This document shows positions 7,652-17,185 of a stretch of 64,000 nucleotides of DNA, piece after piece. Origin of the DNA: Mycobacterium sp. SMC-2 (GTDB lineage Bacteria > Actinomycetota > Actinomycetes > Mycobacteriales > Mycobacteriaceae); NCBI RefSeq assembly GCF_025263485.1, contig NZ_CP079863.1, positions 5,456,001-5,520,000 on the forward strand, in the 5' to 3' direction. Made by a program: the position numbers and the translations under genes. Under the pieces are notes generated by a model. The model saw only the letters and a program-made list of their open reading frames with translations. It had not been told where the DNA came from and did no database searches. The stretch's first letter is position 1; every line of letters begins with the position of its first letter.

Positions 7652-8820
7652 GCCGCCGCCCGCGGTTCGAATGCGTATCCGTAGTCGGGGACACCGCTTC
7701 GCACAGCCACCCGCCGCAGCACCAGCCGCCCGCGGTCGCCGATCTTGACGGTCCCCGGCTCGGCGCCGGTCACCTTGACCAACGCGCGGACACCGATGTC
7801 GTCGAGCTCGACGACCACCAGCGAGTACGGGGTGCGCAGTCCTGGCACCGGAATGTGCACTGTCACTTCGGTATACACCGTGCCGCTACGCGGCAAAGGG
7901 ACCAATTCGTACTGCGTCCTCAGCGTCCCGTCGTCACCGACCCGATAGCGCGGCGGAAAGTCCAACTCGTCATTGTCGACATACTTTCCCGCTTCCCATC
8001 GGACTTTTGCTTCGAACGCCCGGTCGTAAGCGGCCAGCGAAATCGGGATGTCCGCGCCGGCAGCGAACGCACGTTGAGGCGTCGGCTGCGCCGCGGGTTC
8101 GCAACGATGAATCCGCCCCGCACCGCCGACCACCGTCAGGCCGGACAGGCTGGCCTGCTCCACCGCGACCAACAAACCAGTTCTTCGCTTCTCCGCCATA
8201 GCTGCCAACGCGAATAGTCCCGAGCTGGCGCCGTTTGTCGGCAGCGCCGGCGGGTCTTGCAGACACAACTCGCGCGCACGCGCATGATCGACGCCGGCTA
8301 CCGCCGCGGGGGTGTCCACCCACGCCGCCTCCAGCGAGGCCACCAGACCGCGCTCCAGCAGCAGCCGCGGATCCCCGTAGTCGTGCGATTCGCCGAAGAC
8401 GTTGCGGGTGTGCACCGGCAGACTCCGTGCGATACGGGCAGCGATGCGCACCCGCAGTCCGTGCTCGGCCGTCAGCACGGCCGCGGCCCCGGCCGGATCT
8501 ACGTCCACACCGATGACCAGAGTGCGAGGTCGGGCCGAACTCAACGCGTCCAGCGCCGCGGGCGCCCCACCAAGGCGCTCGTCCACTTCGAGTTCGGGAT
8601 CCAGCGACAGTCCCGCCAGCAGCACTGCCGCGTTGCTGCTTTCAAGCAGCGGCAAATCGCGGCTGACGATCACCACCTTTTCCACCGCGCCGCCAGCGCT
8701 CAACGCCGCGCGGCCCGCCTCGACGGCAAGCGTGATCGCGTCCTCGTCATCACCCGGAACCCGATGCCGGGCATTACCCCAGCAAGGCAGGTAGGTACCG
8801 ATCGAAGCGGCGCAGGGCAT
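7648..8820 (-). CDS. HMG-CoA-synthase-like / DUF35 OB-fold fusion protein
   Basis: A 390-residue protein. The N-terminal half resembles a degenerate thiolase/HMG-CoA-synthase fold (SIGTYLPCWG start, then DEDAITLAVEAGRAAL). The C-terminal 120 residues resemble the DUF35 OB-fold (FPPRYRVG, GTVYTEVTVHIPVPG, PYSLVVVELDD). The CxxC zinc-ribbon pairs usual before such OB domains are absent. The open frame extends upstream to 9003, but CTGGAG ahead of the ATG at 8820 and loss of sensible sequence upstream favour this start. It overlaps the thiolase by four bases. Likely a stabilising or substrate-binding partner of that thiolase; it may also have lost its own catalysis. Confidence 0.65.
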   Translation of the reverse strand: MPCAASIGTYLPCWGNARHRVPGDDEDAITLAVEAGRAALSAGGAVEKVVIVSRDLPLLESSNAAVLLAGLSLDPELEVDERLGGAPAALDALSSARPRTLVIGVDVDPAGAAAVLTAEHGLRVRIAARIARSLPVHTRNVFGESHDYGDPRLLLERGLVASLEAAWVDTPAAVAGVDHARARELCLQDPPALPTNGASSGLFALAAMAEKRRTGLLVAVEQASLSGLTVVGGAGRIHRCEPAAQPTPQRAFAAGADIPISLAAYDRAFEAKVRWEAGKYVDNDELDFPPRYRVGDDGTLRTQYELVPLPRSGTVYTEVTVHIPVPGLRTPYSLVVVELDDIGVRALVKVTGAEPGTVKIGDRGRLVLRRVAVRSGVPDYGYAFEPRAAA

Positions 8821-8836
8821 CAGGAACTCCAGAGAC

Positions 8837-9487
8837 CTAGGTGACCACGCCGGCCGTTTTAAGCTCGATGATGCGGCACCAGTCCGATTCGAATTCCGGA
8901 AGGGTTCCGTCAACGCGCGCACGAACAAGATCGGTTGCGACCATCCGGCGGGGAGTTCGCCCGACGTAGAAACTCTCGGTATCGGTGACCGCCTGGTTCG
9001 CAATGCCTACCGCCGCCAGAGCTTGCGCCTTGAACGCCTGGGCGGCCGCTGTCAACCGGTGTCGCCCGAAGTCAACGATGTCGCCTAGTTCCCGGGGGTG
9101 GCTCCGGCCCCACAGCGCGATTTGGGTCAGACTGTGGTCGCGGGCGGCCAGCACCCAGTCCCGCACCCATCGATCAGCTTCGAACAGTTCGGTCGGGACC
9201 GCCAGCGTCTGAGGATGCTCGCGTGACCAAATTGAGCTCAGCGCCGTTTCAAACGTCAGAGTGTCTGCCCCCAGGATCCGCAACGGTCGATCCACAATGA
9301 GCTCGCCGACGACAACGCGGACACGCCAGCCTGCCCTCGCCCGGTCGAAAATCCAGCCACCGGCATGTTTAACGACATCGCCCACGCTCGGGGCGACAAT
9401 GTCGAGCCGATAACTCACATCCCGCCGCCTGCCCGTCACAGCGGCGGCGGTGCGGTCCGAGGTGCTGGCACGAGCCGGCACGCTCAT
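8837..9487 (-). CDS. Conserved protein of unknown function, paralogue of 60249-60755
   Basis: A 216-residue protein without a recognised domain. The core (YRLDIVAPSVGDVV, AGGWIFDRARAGW, PLRILGA, ALWG, AAQAFKAQALAA) is matched by the second copy at 60249-60755, so it is a real family. No signal peptide or membrane helix is seen. Its ATG overlaps the crotonase stop by four bases and it ends just before the OB-fold/thiolase pair. The other copy also sits beside a thiolase/crotonase operon, so it may serve acyl-CoA catabolism. The first 25 residues are absent from the second copy. Confidence 0.7.
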   Translation of the reverse strand: MSVPARASTSDRTAAAVTGRRRDVSYRLDIVAPSVGDVVKHAGGWIFDRARAGWRVRVVVGELIVDRPLRILGADTLTFETALSSIWSREHPQTLAVPTELFEADRWVRDWVLAARDHSLTQIALWGRSHPRELGDIVDFGRHRLTAAAQAFKAQALAAVGIANQAVTDTESFYVGRTPRRMVATDLVRARVDGTLPEFESDWCRIIELKTAGVVT

Positions 9488-10293
9488 TCGCTTTTGTTCC
9501 GATCTTTCATGGAGGACAGGCCCGCCAGAGCCGGTATGCCTCCGGTGATGTGCATCGCTCGTGAGTGGCCGAGGTGGTGCATGTCGAAGCAGGCATCGAT
9601 CGCCTCCGTGAAACCCTGGATGTCCAGCGTTCTGTTGACCGCCCGCTTGGCCATGCGCAGGGCGAACCCATCGACCTGCGCGATGCGGCGTGCCAGCTCG
9701 AGGGTTTTCGGAAGCAGCTCGTCGAGCGGCACTGTCTTGTTGATCATGCCCAGCTGCTCGGCCTGTTGGGCGGTGACGGGAGCCCCCGTGAAAAGCAGTT
9801 CCTTAGCCTTGCGCGGACCGAGCTCCCACGTGTGGGCATGGAACTCGACCCCGGACAGGCCCATCGCCAGTACCGGATCGGAGAACTCGGCATTGTCCGC
9901 GGCCACGATGAGGTCGCAGGGCCAGCAGAGCATGAGCCCGCCCGCGATGCACTTGCCTTGTACAGCCGCGATCGATGGCTTGGGCACATCCCGCCAGCGT
10001 TTGGCGTAGTGGAGATAGTGGCGGGTCTCCCAGTCGTAGAGTGCGTCGGGCAACGGGATGTCGCGAGCGACGGTACTGCCGCTTTTGCCGGACATGTCAT
10101 GGCCAGCGGAAAAGTGCTTGCCGTTCGACCTCAGGACGATGACCTTGACGTCGCGGTTCTCCTCGGCCGCGCTCCACGCCTGGTCCAGCTCCATCAGGAC
10201 CTTTTGGGTTTGGGCGTTGGCCGCCTCCGGCCGGTTCAGTGTGATCAGGCCGACCTGATCGTCGACCTCGAACTGCACGTGCTCGAAATTCAT
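9484..10293 (-). CDS. Crotonase-superfamily protein (enoyl-CoA hydratase-like)
   Basis: A 269-residue crotonase-fold protein. The CoA-binding and oxyanion segments are visible (NRPEAANAQ, KHFSAGHDM, KCIAGGLMLCWPCDL). The two glutamates that catalyse hydration in classical enoyl-CoA hydratases appear replaced: the first by a hydrophobic residue in GGLMLC, the second within SDPVLAMGLSGVE. A different reaction such as ring cleavage, dehydration or hydrolysis is therefore possible. A close paralogue is at 42304-43113. It is first in a minus-strand run with two coupled genes downstream and has an inverted repeat in its promoter region. Confidence 0.85.
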   Translation of the reverse strand: MNFEHVQFEVDDQVGLITLNRPEAANAQTQKVLMELDQAWSAAEENRDVKVIVLRSNGKHFSAGHDMSGKSGSTVARDIPLPDALYDWETRHYLHYAKRWRDVPKPSIAAVQGKCIAGGLMLCWPCDLIVAADNAEFSDPVLAMGLSGVEFHAHTWELGPRKAKELLFTGAPVTAQQAEQLGMINKTVPLDELLPKTLELARRIAQVDGFALRMAKRAVNRTLDIQGFTEAIDACFDMHHLGHSRAMHITGGIPALAGLSSMKDRNKSE

Positions 10294-10384
10294 CGCACCT
10301 CCATCAGGCCTCGCATCGAAACCTGGGCTGGAATCATCCGGAGCCTTGCGGCGTCCCTCGGTCAGCGTATCAGCAATCTAACTT

Positions 10385-10408
10385 TTTTAAGCCAGCGTCT
10401 GCTTAAAA
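10385..10408. promoter_or_regulatory. 8-bp inverted repeat in AT-rich promoter region
   Basis: TTTTAAGC and GCTTAAAA form a perfect 8-bp inverted repeat with an 8-base spacer. It lies 92 bases upstream of the crotonase start (10293) in an unusually AT-rich patch (10380-10420). It looks like an operator for a dimeric regulator and may overlap the crotonase promoter. Confidence 0.45.
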
Positions 10409-10444
10409 TTTTTAAATCAGTCGGAGTCGCGGCAATCCGCCGGA

Positions 10445-11149
10445 TCAGACAAAGCCGACAGCTCCGCCGTTGACCATGAGCGTCTGCCCCGTGATATAGG
10501 ACGCGTCGGGTGATGCCAAGAACACGCAAGCGCCCACGAGATCCTCTGGCACGCCGGCGCGGCCGAGCGGGATCTGAGCGAGCAGTTCGGGCGGCAGAAG
10601 CGACGGGTCTAGCAGCGTTGCCCCGGGCGCGACGCAGTTCACCCGGATGCCCTTCGGCCCTAACTCGAAAGCCAGCACTTTGGTGAGGTGCGCAATCGCC
10701 GCCTTGGACGCGTGGTAATGGGCGCCCTGGCCCCGGGTCACCGTTAGACCGGCCTGGGAGCCGATGTTGATGATTGCGCCGCCCCCGGCCGCGGCCATCG
10801 AGTCGACTGCCGCCTTGGTGCACAGGAACACTCCGCGCAGGTTGACGGCCAGCACTCGGTCCCACTCGTCGACGGAGATCTCCGTGAACGGACGGCGGAA
10901 CCAGATACCGGCGTTGTTCACCAGGACGTCGACCCGCCCGTGTGAGGCGACAGCGCGCGAGAAGAGCCCGGCGACGTCGTCAGCGCAGGAGACGTCGGCG
11001 CGTTGGTAGTCGATGCGCGGGTCGCCGCCGACCGGCAGCCCGGTATCAGCCGCGACGACCACTGCCCCATCGTCGGCGAAGCGGGCAGCGATTGCTGCAC
11101 CGATTCCCCGCGCCGCGCCCGTGACGACGACGACTCGATCACTCGTCAT
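10445..11149 (-). CDS. Short-chain dehydrogenase/reductase (SDR)
   Basis: A 234-residue classical SDR with TGAARGIG near residues 10-17, NNAGI, the Ser of INIGSQ and catalytic YHASK. The C-terminus SYITGQTLMVNGGAV is typical. Asp in AADTG after the second strand suggests NAD(H) preference. It lies downstream of the ALDH and IOR genes on the same strand, 72 bases after the ALDH stop, and probably oxidises an alcohol to feed the ALDH/IOR route. Length is normal for the family. Confidence 0.85.
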   Translation of the reverse strand: MTSDRVVVVTGAARGIGAAIAARFADDGAVVVAADTGLPVGGDPRIDYQRADVSCADDVAGLFSRAVASHGRVDVLVNNAGIWFRRPFTEISVDEWDRVLAVNLRGVFLCTKAAVDSMAAAGGGAIINIGSQAGLTVTRGQGAHYHASKAAIAHLTKVLAFELGPKGIRVNCVAPGATLLDPSLLPPELLAQIPLGRAGVPEDLVGACVFLASPDASYITGQTLMVNGGAVGFV

Positions 11150-11221
11150 CGTTGCGGGTCTCCTTCGATTATCTTCGGCCGGGGCTGATCAGACGGCGTG
11201 CTCAGCGGGCGCCGCCTGCGG

Positions 11222-12694
11222 TCAGCCGAGCGGGATGTAGACGTTCTTCGGGCGCAGAAAGTCCTCGAGGCCGTAGCGACCGCCCATGCGCCCGAAGCCG
11301 CTCTGCTTTACCCCGCCGAACGGGGCACCGGCGGGCACCCCGGTGAAGCCGTTGACGTATACGGAACCGGCCTCGAGAGCGGCGGCGACGCGGTGAGCGC
11401 GCCGAAGGTCATTGGTATGGAGGTAGGCGGCCAGGCCGTACTGCGTGGCGTTGGCGAGGGCGATCGCCTCGGCCTCATCGCGGAAACGGATCACGGACAG
11501 CACCGGACCAAAGATCTCGTTCTGAGCGAGGTCGCTGGCGTTGTCGACTTCGCCGAAAACCGTTGGCTCCACGAAGTGGCCGGACGCAAGCTCGCCACCG
11601 ACACGTCCGCCACCGGTCAACAGGCGGCCCGATCCGTCCGACCTTGCGTGGTCGATCACGCCGAGGATCCGCTCGCAAGCCTGGGCGTTGATCACTGGGC
11701 CGAGCATGGTGCTCTCGTTGAAAGGATCGCCGATCGGGATTGACTTGGCGAAGCCGACGACCATGTCGACGACCTGTTCGTAAACGCTGTCTTCGACCAG
11801 TAGCCGGGTTGGGAGGAGGCAACCCTGGCCGGCGTTGGCCATGCACAGGAACGTCGAGTACACGGCCGCGTTCTGCAGGTCGGCGTCGGCGAACACGACG
11901 TTCGCCGATTTCCCCCCGAGCTCGAAGGTGACCGGCTTCAGCGTCTGGGCCGCTGACGCCATGATCTGGCGGGCGGTGTTGCCGCTGCCGATGAAGTGGA
12001 TCTTGTCGATGCCCGGGTGAGCGACCATGGTCTGGCCGCACTCGGCTCCACCGGCGAGGACGTTCACGACGCCGGGCGGGATTCCCGCCTCGAGCGTGAG
12101 CTCGCCGAAGCGAAGCGCAGCAAAGGGTGCGAGCTCCGGCGCCTTCAGCACCACACAGTTTCCGGCAGCGAGCGCGGCGCCGAGTACCTGGCCGATGTTG
12201 TGCATCACCGCGTTCCACGGGATGATCACCCCGATCACGCCGTAGGGCTCCATGAGCGTGTAGTCGAGCGCCTGAGCCGGCCAAGTGGGGATGACATCAC
12301 CACCGGTCTTGTCGACCCAGCCCGCGAAGTACGTGAAGTTGTCAACCGCCATCTGCGGTCCGGACGACGAGCTGCGGCGCGGCGATCCGTTGTCGAGGGT
12401 GACAAGCGTGGCGAATTCGTCTATGCGCTCCCGGATCAAACCGGCCAGGCGCAGCATCGCGTCGCGCCGGGCATCTGGCGGCATCGCTCGCCAGGTGGCG
12501 TAGGCCGACCGAGCCGTCACCACGGCGCGGTCGACCTCGGTCGCGCCCGCCAGTGGGATCGGCGGATGCGGTCGACCGGTGCTGGGGTTGATGTGAACGT
12601 ATTGCCCGCCGCTGCCCTCAGCGAGCCACTCGTCGCCGATGAGCATGCGGCCCGGACGGAGCAGTTCCTCGGCCTGGGCCATCGTCGTCGTCAC
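11222..12694 (-). CDS. Aldehyde dehydrogenase (NAD-dependent family)
   Basis: A 490-residue ALDH. The catalytic set is complete: Asn161 in IPWNAVM, Lys184 in VVLKAPE, Glu258 in FELGGKS and Cys292 in AGQGCLLPTR. It oxidises an aldehyde to the acid. Its ATG overlaps the IOR stop by four bases (ATGA), the same arrangement as in the second IOR-ALDH pair at 51336-56275, and the two ALDHs are close paralogues. The repeated pairing suggests that both proteins act in one pathway, perhaps on the aldehyde that 2-oxoacid decarboxylation can release. Confidence 0.92.
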   Translation of the reverse strand: MTTTMAQAEELLRPGRMLIGDEWLAEGSGGQYVHINPSTGRPHPPIPLAGATEVDRAVVTARSAYATWRAMPPDARRDAMLRLAGLIRERIDEFATLVTLDNGSPRRSSSSGPQMAVDNFTYFAGWVDKTGGDVIPTWPAQALDYTLMEPYGVIGVIIPWNAVMHNIGQVLGAALAAGNCVVLKAPELAPFAALRFGELTLEAGIPPGVVNVLAGGAECGQTMVAHPGIDKIHFIGSGNTARQIMASAAQTLKPVTFELGGKSANVVFADADLQNAAVYSTFLCMANAGQGCLLPTRLLVEDSVYEQVVDMVVGFAKSIPIGDPFNESTMLGPVINAQACERILGVIDHARSDGSGRLLTGGGRVGGELASGHFVEPTVFGEVDNASDLAQNEIFGPVLSVIRFRDEAEAIALANATQYGLAAYLHTNDLRRAHRVAAALEAGSVYVNGFTGVPAGAPFGGVKQSGFGRMGGRYGLEDFLRPKNVYIPLG

Positions 12695-15600
12695 GCACCG
12701 GCCCCCTCTCGGAACTTGGTGAGCAGCTCGGCCTCGCGCTCTCGCGCGTCACGGAGGTGTGCATCCTTGACGAGGTCATAGCCCCGGATGTGCTCAGGGA
12801 TGCTCGCGATCTCGACGGCGAGCTCGTGGTTCTCGGGATCGAGGCTCTTCAGGAGTTCCTCGATCGTCGCCTCGTATTGGCCGATGAGCGCGCGCTCTTC
12901 ACGACGGTGCGCCGTGCGCCCGAAGAGATCGAACCCCGTGCCGCGCAGCCGCTTGCCCTTCGCGAGCAACGCGAACACAGGGCGCGTCCGTGGCCCGAAG
13001 GTCCACTTCTTCGCTCGGCCGGTGTCCGGGTCACGCCTGTTGAAGATCTGGGGAGCGAGATGGAATTCGACCCGCAAGTCCCCTTCGAACTGCTCCTCGA
13101 TGCCACGCCAGAATCCGGGATCGCCCATCAGACGGGCAACCTCATACTCGTCCTTGTATGCCATCAGCTTGTACAGGTACCGAGCCACCGACTTGGCCAG
13201 GTCGTCGCAGCCGGGAACCCGCTCGGCCTCCACCGCGCGCACCCGGTCGACAACGGTCCGGTATCGCGCCGCGTACGCGGCGTTCTGGTACTGGGTCAGC
13301 TCGAGGACCCGCCGGGCGACGAGCTCGTCGAGGGTCTCTTCCCGTAGCGGCTCGTGCAGGACATCCGGAACGGCGGCCGTGGCGAGTGCCTGCACGGCGC
13401 CTAGGTTGCGGCCAGCGAGACGTCCCCAGGTGAAGGCACGCATATTGGCGTCGACGGCCACCCCGTTGAGCTCGATGGCGCGCAGCAGCGCCTCGAGGCT
13501 TACCGGCAGCCGGCCCTGCTGGCAGGCGAATCCGAGCAGCAGGATGTTGGTGTAGATCGAGTCTCCCATCAGCGCTTCGGCGAGCTCGGTCGCCGGAAGG
13601 AAATTGCCGCCCTCTCCCCCGGTGGCCCGCTCGAGCGCTCCACGCATCACCGTCGACGACAGATCGAGGTCAGGGTTGCGGGCGAAGTCGGCCGTCGGGG
13701 CGACGTGCTCGTTCACGACTAGCGCCGTGCGGCCGCCGGCAACCTTGCCGATGCACTCGGGGCCCGACGCGACGACGATGTCGGCGCCGATCACCACGTC
13801 GGCCCCGCCAGCTTCAATACGTGTGGCGTGCACCTCGTCGGCACGGTCGTACACGCGAACGTGGCTGGTGACCGGCCCGTTCTTCTGTGCGAGTCCCGCG
13901 ACGTCGAGGACCGTCACACCCTTGCCTTCCAGATGGGCGGCCATACCGATGAGAGCGCCCATCGTCACAATCCCAGTACCGCCAATACCCGCCAGCAGCA
14001 CGCTGTAGGGGGTATCGGAGCTCGCAACCGCAGGCACCGGCAAGGCAGCGACATCGTCAGCCGGCAGCGGCGGCAACGCCGTCTGCGACACCCGCAACTT
14101 CGCGCCTTTAACCGTGACGAAGCTCGGGCAATAGCCGAGCAGGCACGAGTAGTCCTTGTTGCACGAGGACTGGTTGATGCGGCGCTTGCGGCCGAATTCG
14201 GTTTCCACCGGCTCCACTGAGATGCAGTTGGACTGCACGCTGCAATCGCCACAGCCCTCGCACACGCGCTCGTTGATGACGACGCGCAAGTCGGGATCGG
14301 GGTACTTCCCGCGCTTGCGTTTGCGACGTTTCTCTGCCGCGCATTCCTGTTCGTAGACGATCACGGTGGTACCGGGGATGCCGCGCAGTTCGCGCTGGAT
14401 CCGGTCCAGCTCGCTGCGGTCGTGGACGGTAACTCCCTTCGGGAGGTTGCGGCCCCGCCAGCGCTTCGGGTCGTCGGATACCACGACGACTTTGGCTGCC
14501 CCCTCGGCCGCGACCTGATGAGCAATCTCCGGTGCGCTGACCTCGCCCTGGATCTTCTGGCCGCCCGTCATCGCGATCGCGCCGTTAGCCAGGATCTTGT
14601 ACGTGATGTTGACGCCGGCAGCGACGGCAGCCCGCACAGCGAGCAGCCCGGAATGGAAATAGGTGCCGTCGCCGAGGTTCTGAAAGACGTGGGGGGTGTC
14701 GACGAACGGCGCCATACCGATCCAGCCGGCCCCTTCGCCGCCCATCTGGGTGACCGCAAGTGTGGGCCGGTCGGGCATCGACATGGCCATCCCGTGACAA
14801 CCGATGCCGCCGAAGGCGACGCTTCCTTCGGGCAGCCGCGTCGAGGTGTTGTGCGGGCAGCCTGAACAGAATGCAGCCTTGCGCACGAGGTCGGTCGCCG
14901 GATTGACGGCGTGTACGGCAATCGCCGTGCGTGGGTTGGCCCGCTGCGCGACGTCAGGCGCGTCGACGAGCTTGCACAGTCGGCCGGCGATCACCTTCGC
15001 GACGCCGTCGGGAACGAGCTCGCCCCGATTCGGCACCAGGGGTGCACCATCCTCGTCGACCTTCCCGACCAGCACCGGGCGGGAGCGACTGTTCACCAGC
15101 AGCCGACCGAGCTGCTCTTCGATAATGGGGCGCTTCTCCTCGATGACGAGCACCTCGTCGCAGCTCTCGGCGAACTCGACGACGCGCGTCGGTTCCAGCG
15201 GCCACGGCATCGCGACTTTGAAGACCGCCAGCCCGAGCTCGGCGGCTCGGCCATCGTCGATCCCGAGGGCATCGAGCGCGGCCCGCACGTCGAGGAATGC
15301 TTTCCCGGTGGTGACGATGCCCAATGTGCGCCGGGCACCGCCAATCACCATCTTGTCGAGACCGTTCGCGCGCGCGAATGCCTGGGCCGCCGGAAGCCGG
15401 TGCTCATAGAGAAGCTGCTCGGCGATCAGTCCGCCGCTGCCGCGCCAGATGTTGAGGCCGGACGGAGGCACCGCCACTTCGGGAAGCGCTATTGAGACGC
15501 GATCGGCATCGACGGCGACCGAGGCGCCGCTCTCGATGATGTCGGTGACGCATTTGAAGCCGATCCAGCAGCCCGAAAACCGCGACATCGCCCAGCCGTA

Positions 15601-16155
15601 AATCCCGTAATCCAGGTACTCCTGCACGGTCGCCGGATGCAGTATCGGCATCGCGCAATGAATGAACGCCTGATCACTGGCGTGAGCGAGCGTCGAGGAC
15701 CGCGACCCGTGGTCATCGCCGGCAAGGACGAGCACACCGCCGTGCGCAGCCGCGCCGGCGTATGCGCCGTGCTTGATCGCATCGATCGAGCGATCGACCC
15801 CCGGGCCTTTCCCGTACCAGATCGAAAACACGCCGTCGTAGCGCATGCCCGGCATGATCGAGGCCCGCTGTGTCCCCCAGACCGAGGTTGCGGCCAGGTC
15901 CTCGTTGAGTCCGGGCTGGAAGTGGATGTCGTGCTGGGCGAGGAACTCACGGCCCTGGTGGAGCGCCTGGTCGTATCCACCCAGCGGCGACCCTGGATAG
16001 CCGGAGATGAACCCCGCGGTGCGAAGGCCGGCCGCGACGTCGCGCTGGTGCTGGACCATCGGAAGGCGGACCAGCGCCTGGGTGCCCGTGACGTAGACGC
16101 GGCCAGAGGTCTGCCGATACCGGTCGTCGAGCTGATAGGAGGTCTTGACGGCCAC
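12691..16155 (-). CDS. Indolepyruvate ferredoxin oxidoreductase, fused alpha-beta-gamma form
   Basis: A 1154-residue single-chain 2-oxoacid:ferredoxin oxidoreductase that converts aryl or branched 2-oxoacids plus CoA to acyl-CoA. Order: N-terminal pyrimidine-binding region (GFISGYPGSPLGGYD), TPP-binding domain near 430-530 (SGCPHN, GGIGCHG, GDGTYFHSG, NGAIAMTGG), a cysteine-rich iron-sulfur insert near 600-680 (CEGCGDC, SNC, SSCNKDYSC, GYCPS), and a gamma-type domain from about 715 (GIGGTGIVTMGAL). Length matches the fused family. It is coupled to ALDH by a 4-base overlap. The second copy is at 52805-56275. A dedicated ferredoxin is not adjacent. Confidence 0.92.
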   Translation of the reverse strand: MAVKTSYQLDDRYRQTSGRVYVTGTQALVRLPMVQHQRDVAAGLRTAGFISGYPGSPLGGYDQALHQGREFLAQHDIHFQPGLNEDLAATSVWGTQRASIMPGMRYDGVFSIWYGKGPGVDRSIDAIKHGAYAGAAAHGGVLVLAGDDHGSRSSTLAHASDQAFIHCAMPILHPATVQEYLDYGIYGWAMSRFSGCWIGFKCVTDIIESGASVAVDADRVSIALPEVAVPPSGLNIWRGSGGLIAEQLLYEHRLPAAQAFARANGLDKMVIGGARRTLGIVTTGKAFLDVRAALDALGIDDGRAAELGLAVFKVAMPWPLEPTRVVEFAESCDEVLVIEEKRPIIEEQLGRLLVNSRSRPVLVGKVDEDGAPLVPNRGELVPDGVAKVIAGRLCKLVDAPDVAQRANPRTAIAVHAVNPATDLVRKAAFCSGCPHNTSTRLPEGSVAFGGIGCHGMAMSMPDRPTLAVTQMGGEGAGWIGMAPFVDTPHVFQNLGDGTYFHSGLLAVRAAVAAGVNITYKILANGAIAMTGGQKIQGEVSAPEIAHQVAAEGAAKVVVVSDDPKRWRGRNLPKGVTVHDRSELDRIQRELRGIPGTTVIVYEQECAAEKRRKRKRGKYPDPDLRVVINERVCEGCGDCSVQSNCISVEPVETEFGRKRRINQSSCNKDYSCLLGYCPSFVTVKGAKLRVSQTALPPLPADDVAALPVPAVASSDTPYSVLLAGIGGTGIVTMGALIGMAAHLEGKGVTVLDVAGLAQKNGPVTSHVRVYDRADEVHATRIEAGGADVVIGADIVVASGPECIGKVAGGRTALVVNEHVAPTADFARNPDLDLSSTVMRGALERATGGEGGNFLPATELAEALMGDSIYTNILLLGFACQQGRLPVSLEALLRAIELNGVAVDANMRAFTWGRLAGRNLGAVQALATAAVPDVLHEPLREETLDELVARRVLELTQYQNAAYAARYRTVVDRVRAVEAERVPGCDDLAKSVARYLYKLMAYKDEYEVARLMGDPGFWRGIEEQFEGDLRVEFHLAPQIFNRRDPDTGRAKKWTFGPRTRPVFALLAKGKRLRGTGFDLFGRTAHRREERALIGQYEATIEELLKSLDPENHELAVEIASIPEHIRGYDLVKDAHLRDAREREAELLTKFREGAGA

Positions 16156-16357
16156 TTCACAACTCCCTTGACCGAGGCTTCCGGGGCACGGGAAGCTCCT
16201 TGACTGAATAGAGACGGATTAATCGAAGATTATTAAGGAAATCTACGGCGCCCTGCGGGGGCGGTCAACTGAGGTGGATGACTCGGCAAGCCGGAGCGGC
16301 GACAACGCCTGCGTTGGGCCCAATTCCCAGCGCTCTGGTTCAGGACGGAACGCGGCA
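16156..16357. promoter_or_regulatory. Upstream region of the IOR operon
   Basis: About 200 bases between the IOR start and the stop of the next minus-strand gene. It contains an AT-rich patch (16217-16240, GATTAATC and GATTATTAAGG) suitable for a promoter and a short inverted repeat (GCTTCC / GGAAGC, about 16176-16195). I see no protein-coding frame. Confidence 0.35.
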
Positions 16358-17185
16358 TTACAGCCCGGCGGAACCCGTCCGCATTGCCCGGATCATGTTG
16401 TCCTGCACGAACGACGCGACAAGCTGCCCATCTCGCCGAAATACGTCGGCGCGCCCGTAGCTTCGACCGCAGCCCGCGTACGGACTGCGCTGCGACAGCA
16501 GCAGCCACTCGCCCGCGGAGAAGGGCTCATGGAAGGTGATGGTGTGGCTCAGCACGCCGGTCGAAAGCGTCTTGTGTGCGAGCGCCTGCCCAACCCCTGG
16601 ATGGGGCCGCATGGCAGTACCGATGAGGAAACCGTCTGTGGCATACGCGAGCAGCGCTTGCCCGATCACCCGATCATCGGGCGCGCCGACGAAGCGGTTC
16701 CACACGTCGAGCTCGGGCGGGCCGACGGCTTCAGGATCGTTGATGTCGACGCCCCCGACGACGCGAATCTGCCAGCCGCCCTCTTCGTCACCGTGCATTT
16801 CATCGGGATCCGATGCGATCACAGGCGAGTCGGCGTGGCGGATGATGTCCTGTTCATCCGCCGAGAGGAGCACCATCGATTTGGCGCAGATTCGCTCACC
16901 CTGACTGATCGTCACAGTGGAACTCGCCAACGTCCGGCCGCTGTGCACCGGATCGACGACAACCTCGACCGGCTCGTCCGGCGACGCGGTCCGAGCAAAG
17001 ACTATGTGCAGCGTCTTCGCGGCCTTACCTTCGTGGCCCAGGCAAGCGGCCACGATGGATTGCGCCATGAGCTGTCCGCCGAAGACGACGGAGCTCCCCA
17101 TGTCGACGTTGCTGCCGATGAAGCGGCCGGGGCCCGCCTGCGTCAACGCGAGGCTGTCTAGAAGCCCCTGGACGGTGAAACCCAT
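16358..17185 (-). CDS. Acyl-CoA thioesterase II (TesB-like)
   Basis: A 275-residue double hot-dog thioesterase. The expected TesB catalytic set is visible: Asp184 in YATDGFLIG, Thr in SHTITFH (215 or 217) and Gln261 in SFVQDNM. The N-terminal hot-dog ends with VFGGQLMAQ. It hydrolyses acyl-CoA to free acid and CoA. It lies between the IOR operon and the mce cluster, is divergent from mceA, and could release acids or recycle CoA when CoA esters accumulate. Confidence 0.85.
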   Translation of the reverse strand: MGFTVQGLLDSLALTQAGPGRFIGSNVDMGSSVVFGGQLMAQSIVAACLGHEGKAAKTLHIVFARTASPDEPVEVVVDPVHSGRTLASSTVTISQGERICAKSMVLLSADEQDIIRHADSPVIASDPDEMHGDEEGGWQIRVVGGVDINDPEAVGPPELDVWNRFVGAPDDRVIGQALLAYATDGFLIGTAMRPHPGVGQALAHKTLSTGVLSHTITFHEPFSAGEWLLLSQRSPYAGCGRSYGRADVFRRDGQLVASFVQDNMIRAMRTGSAGL

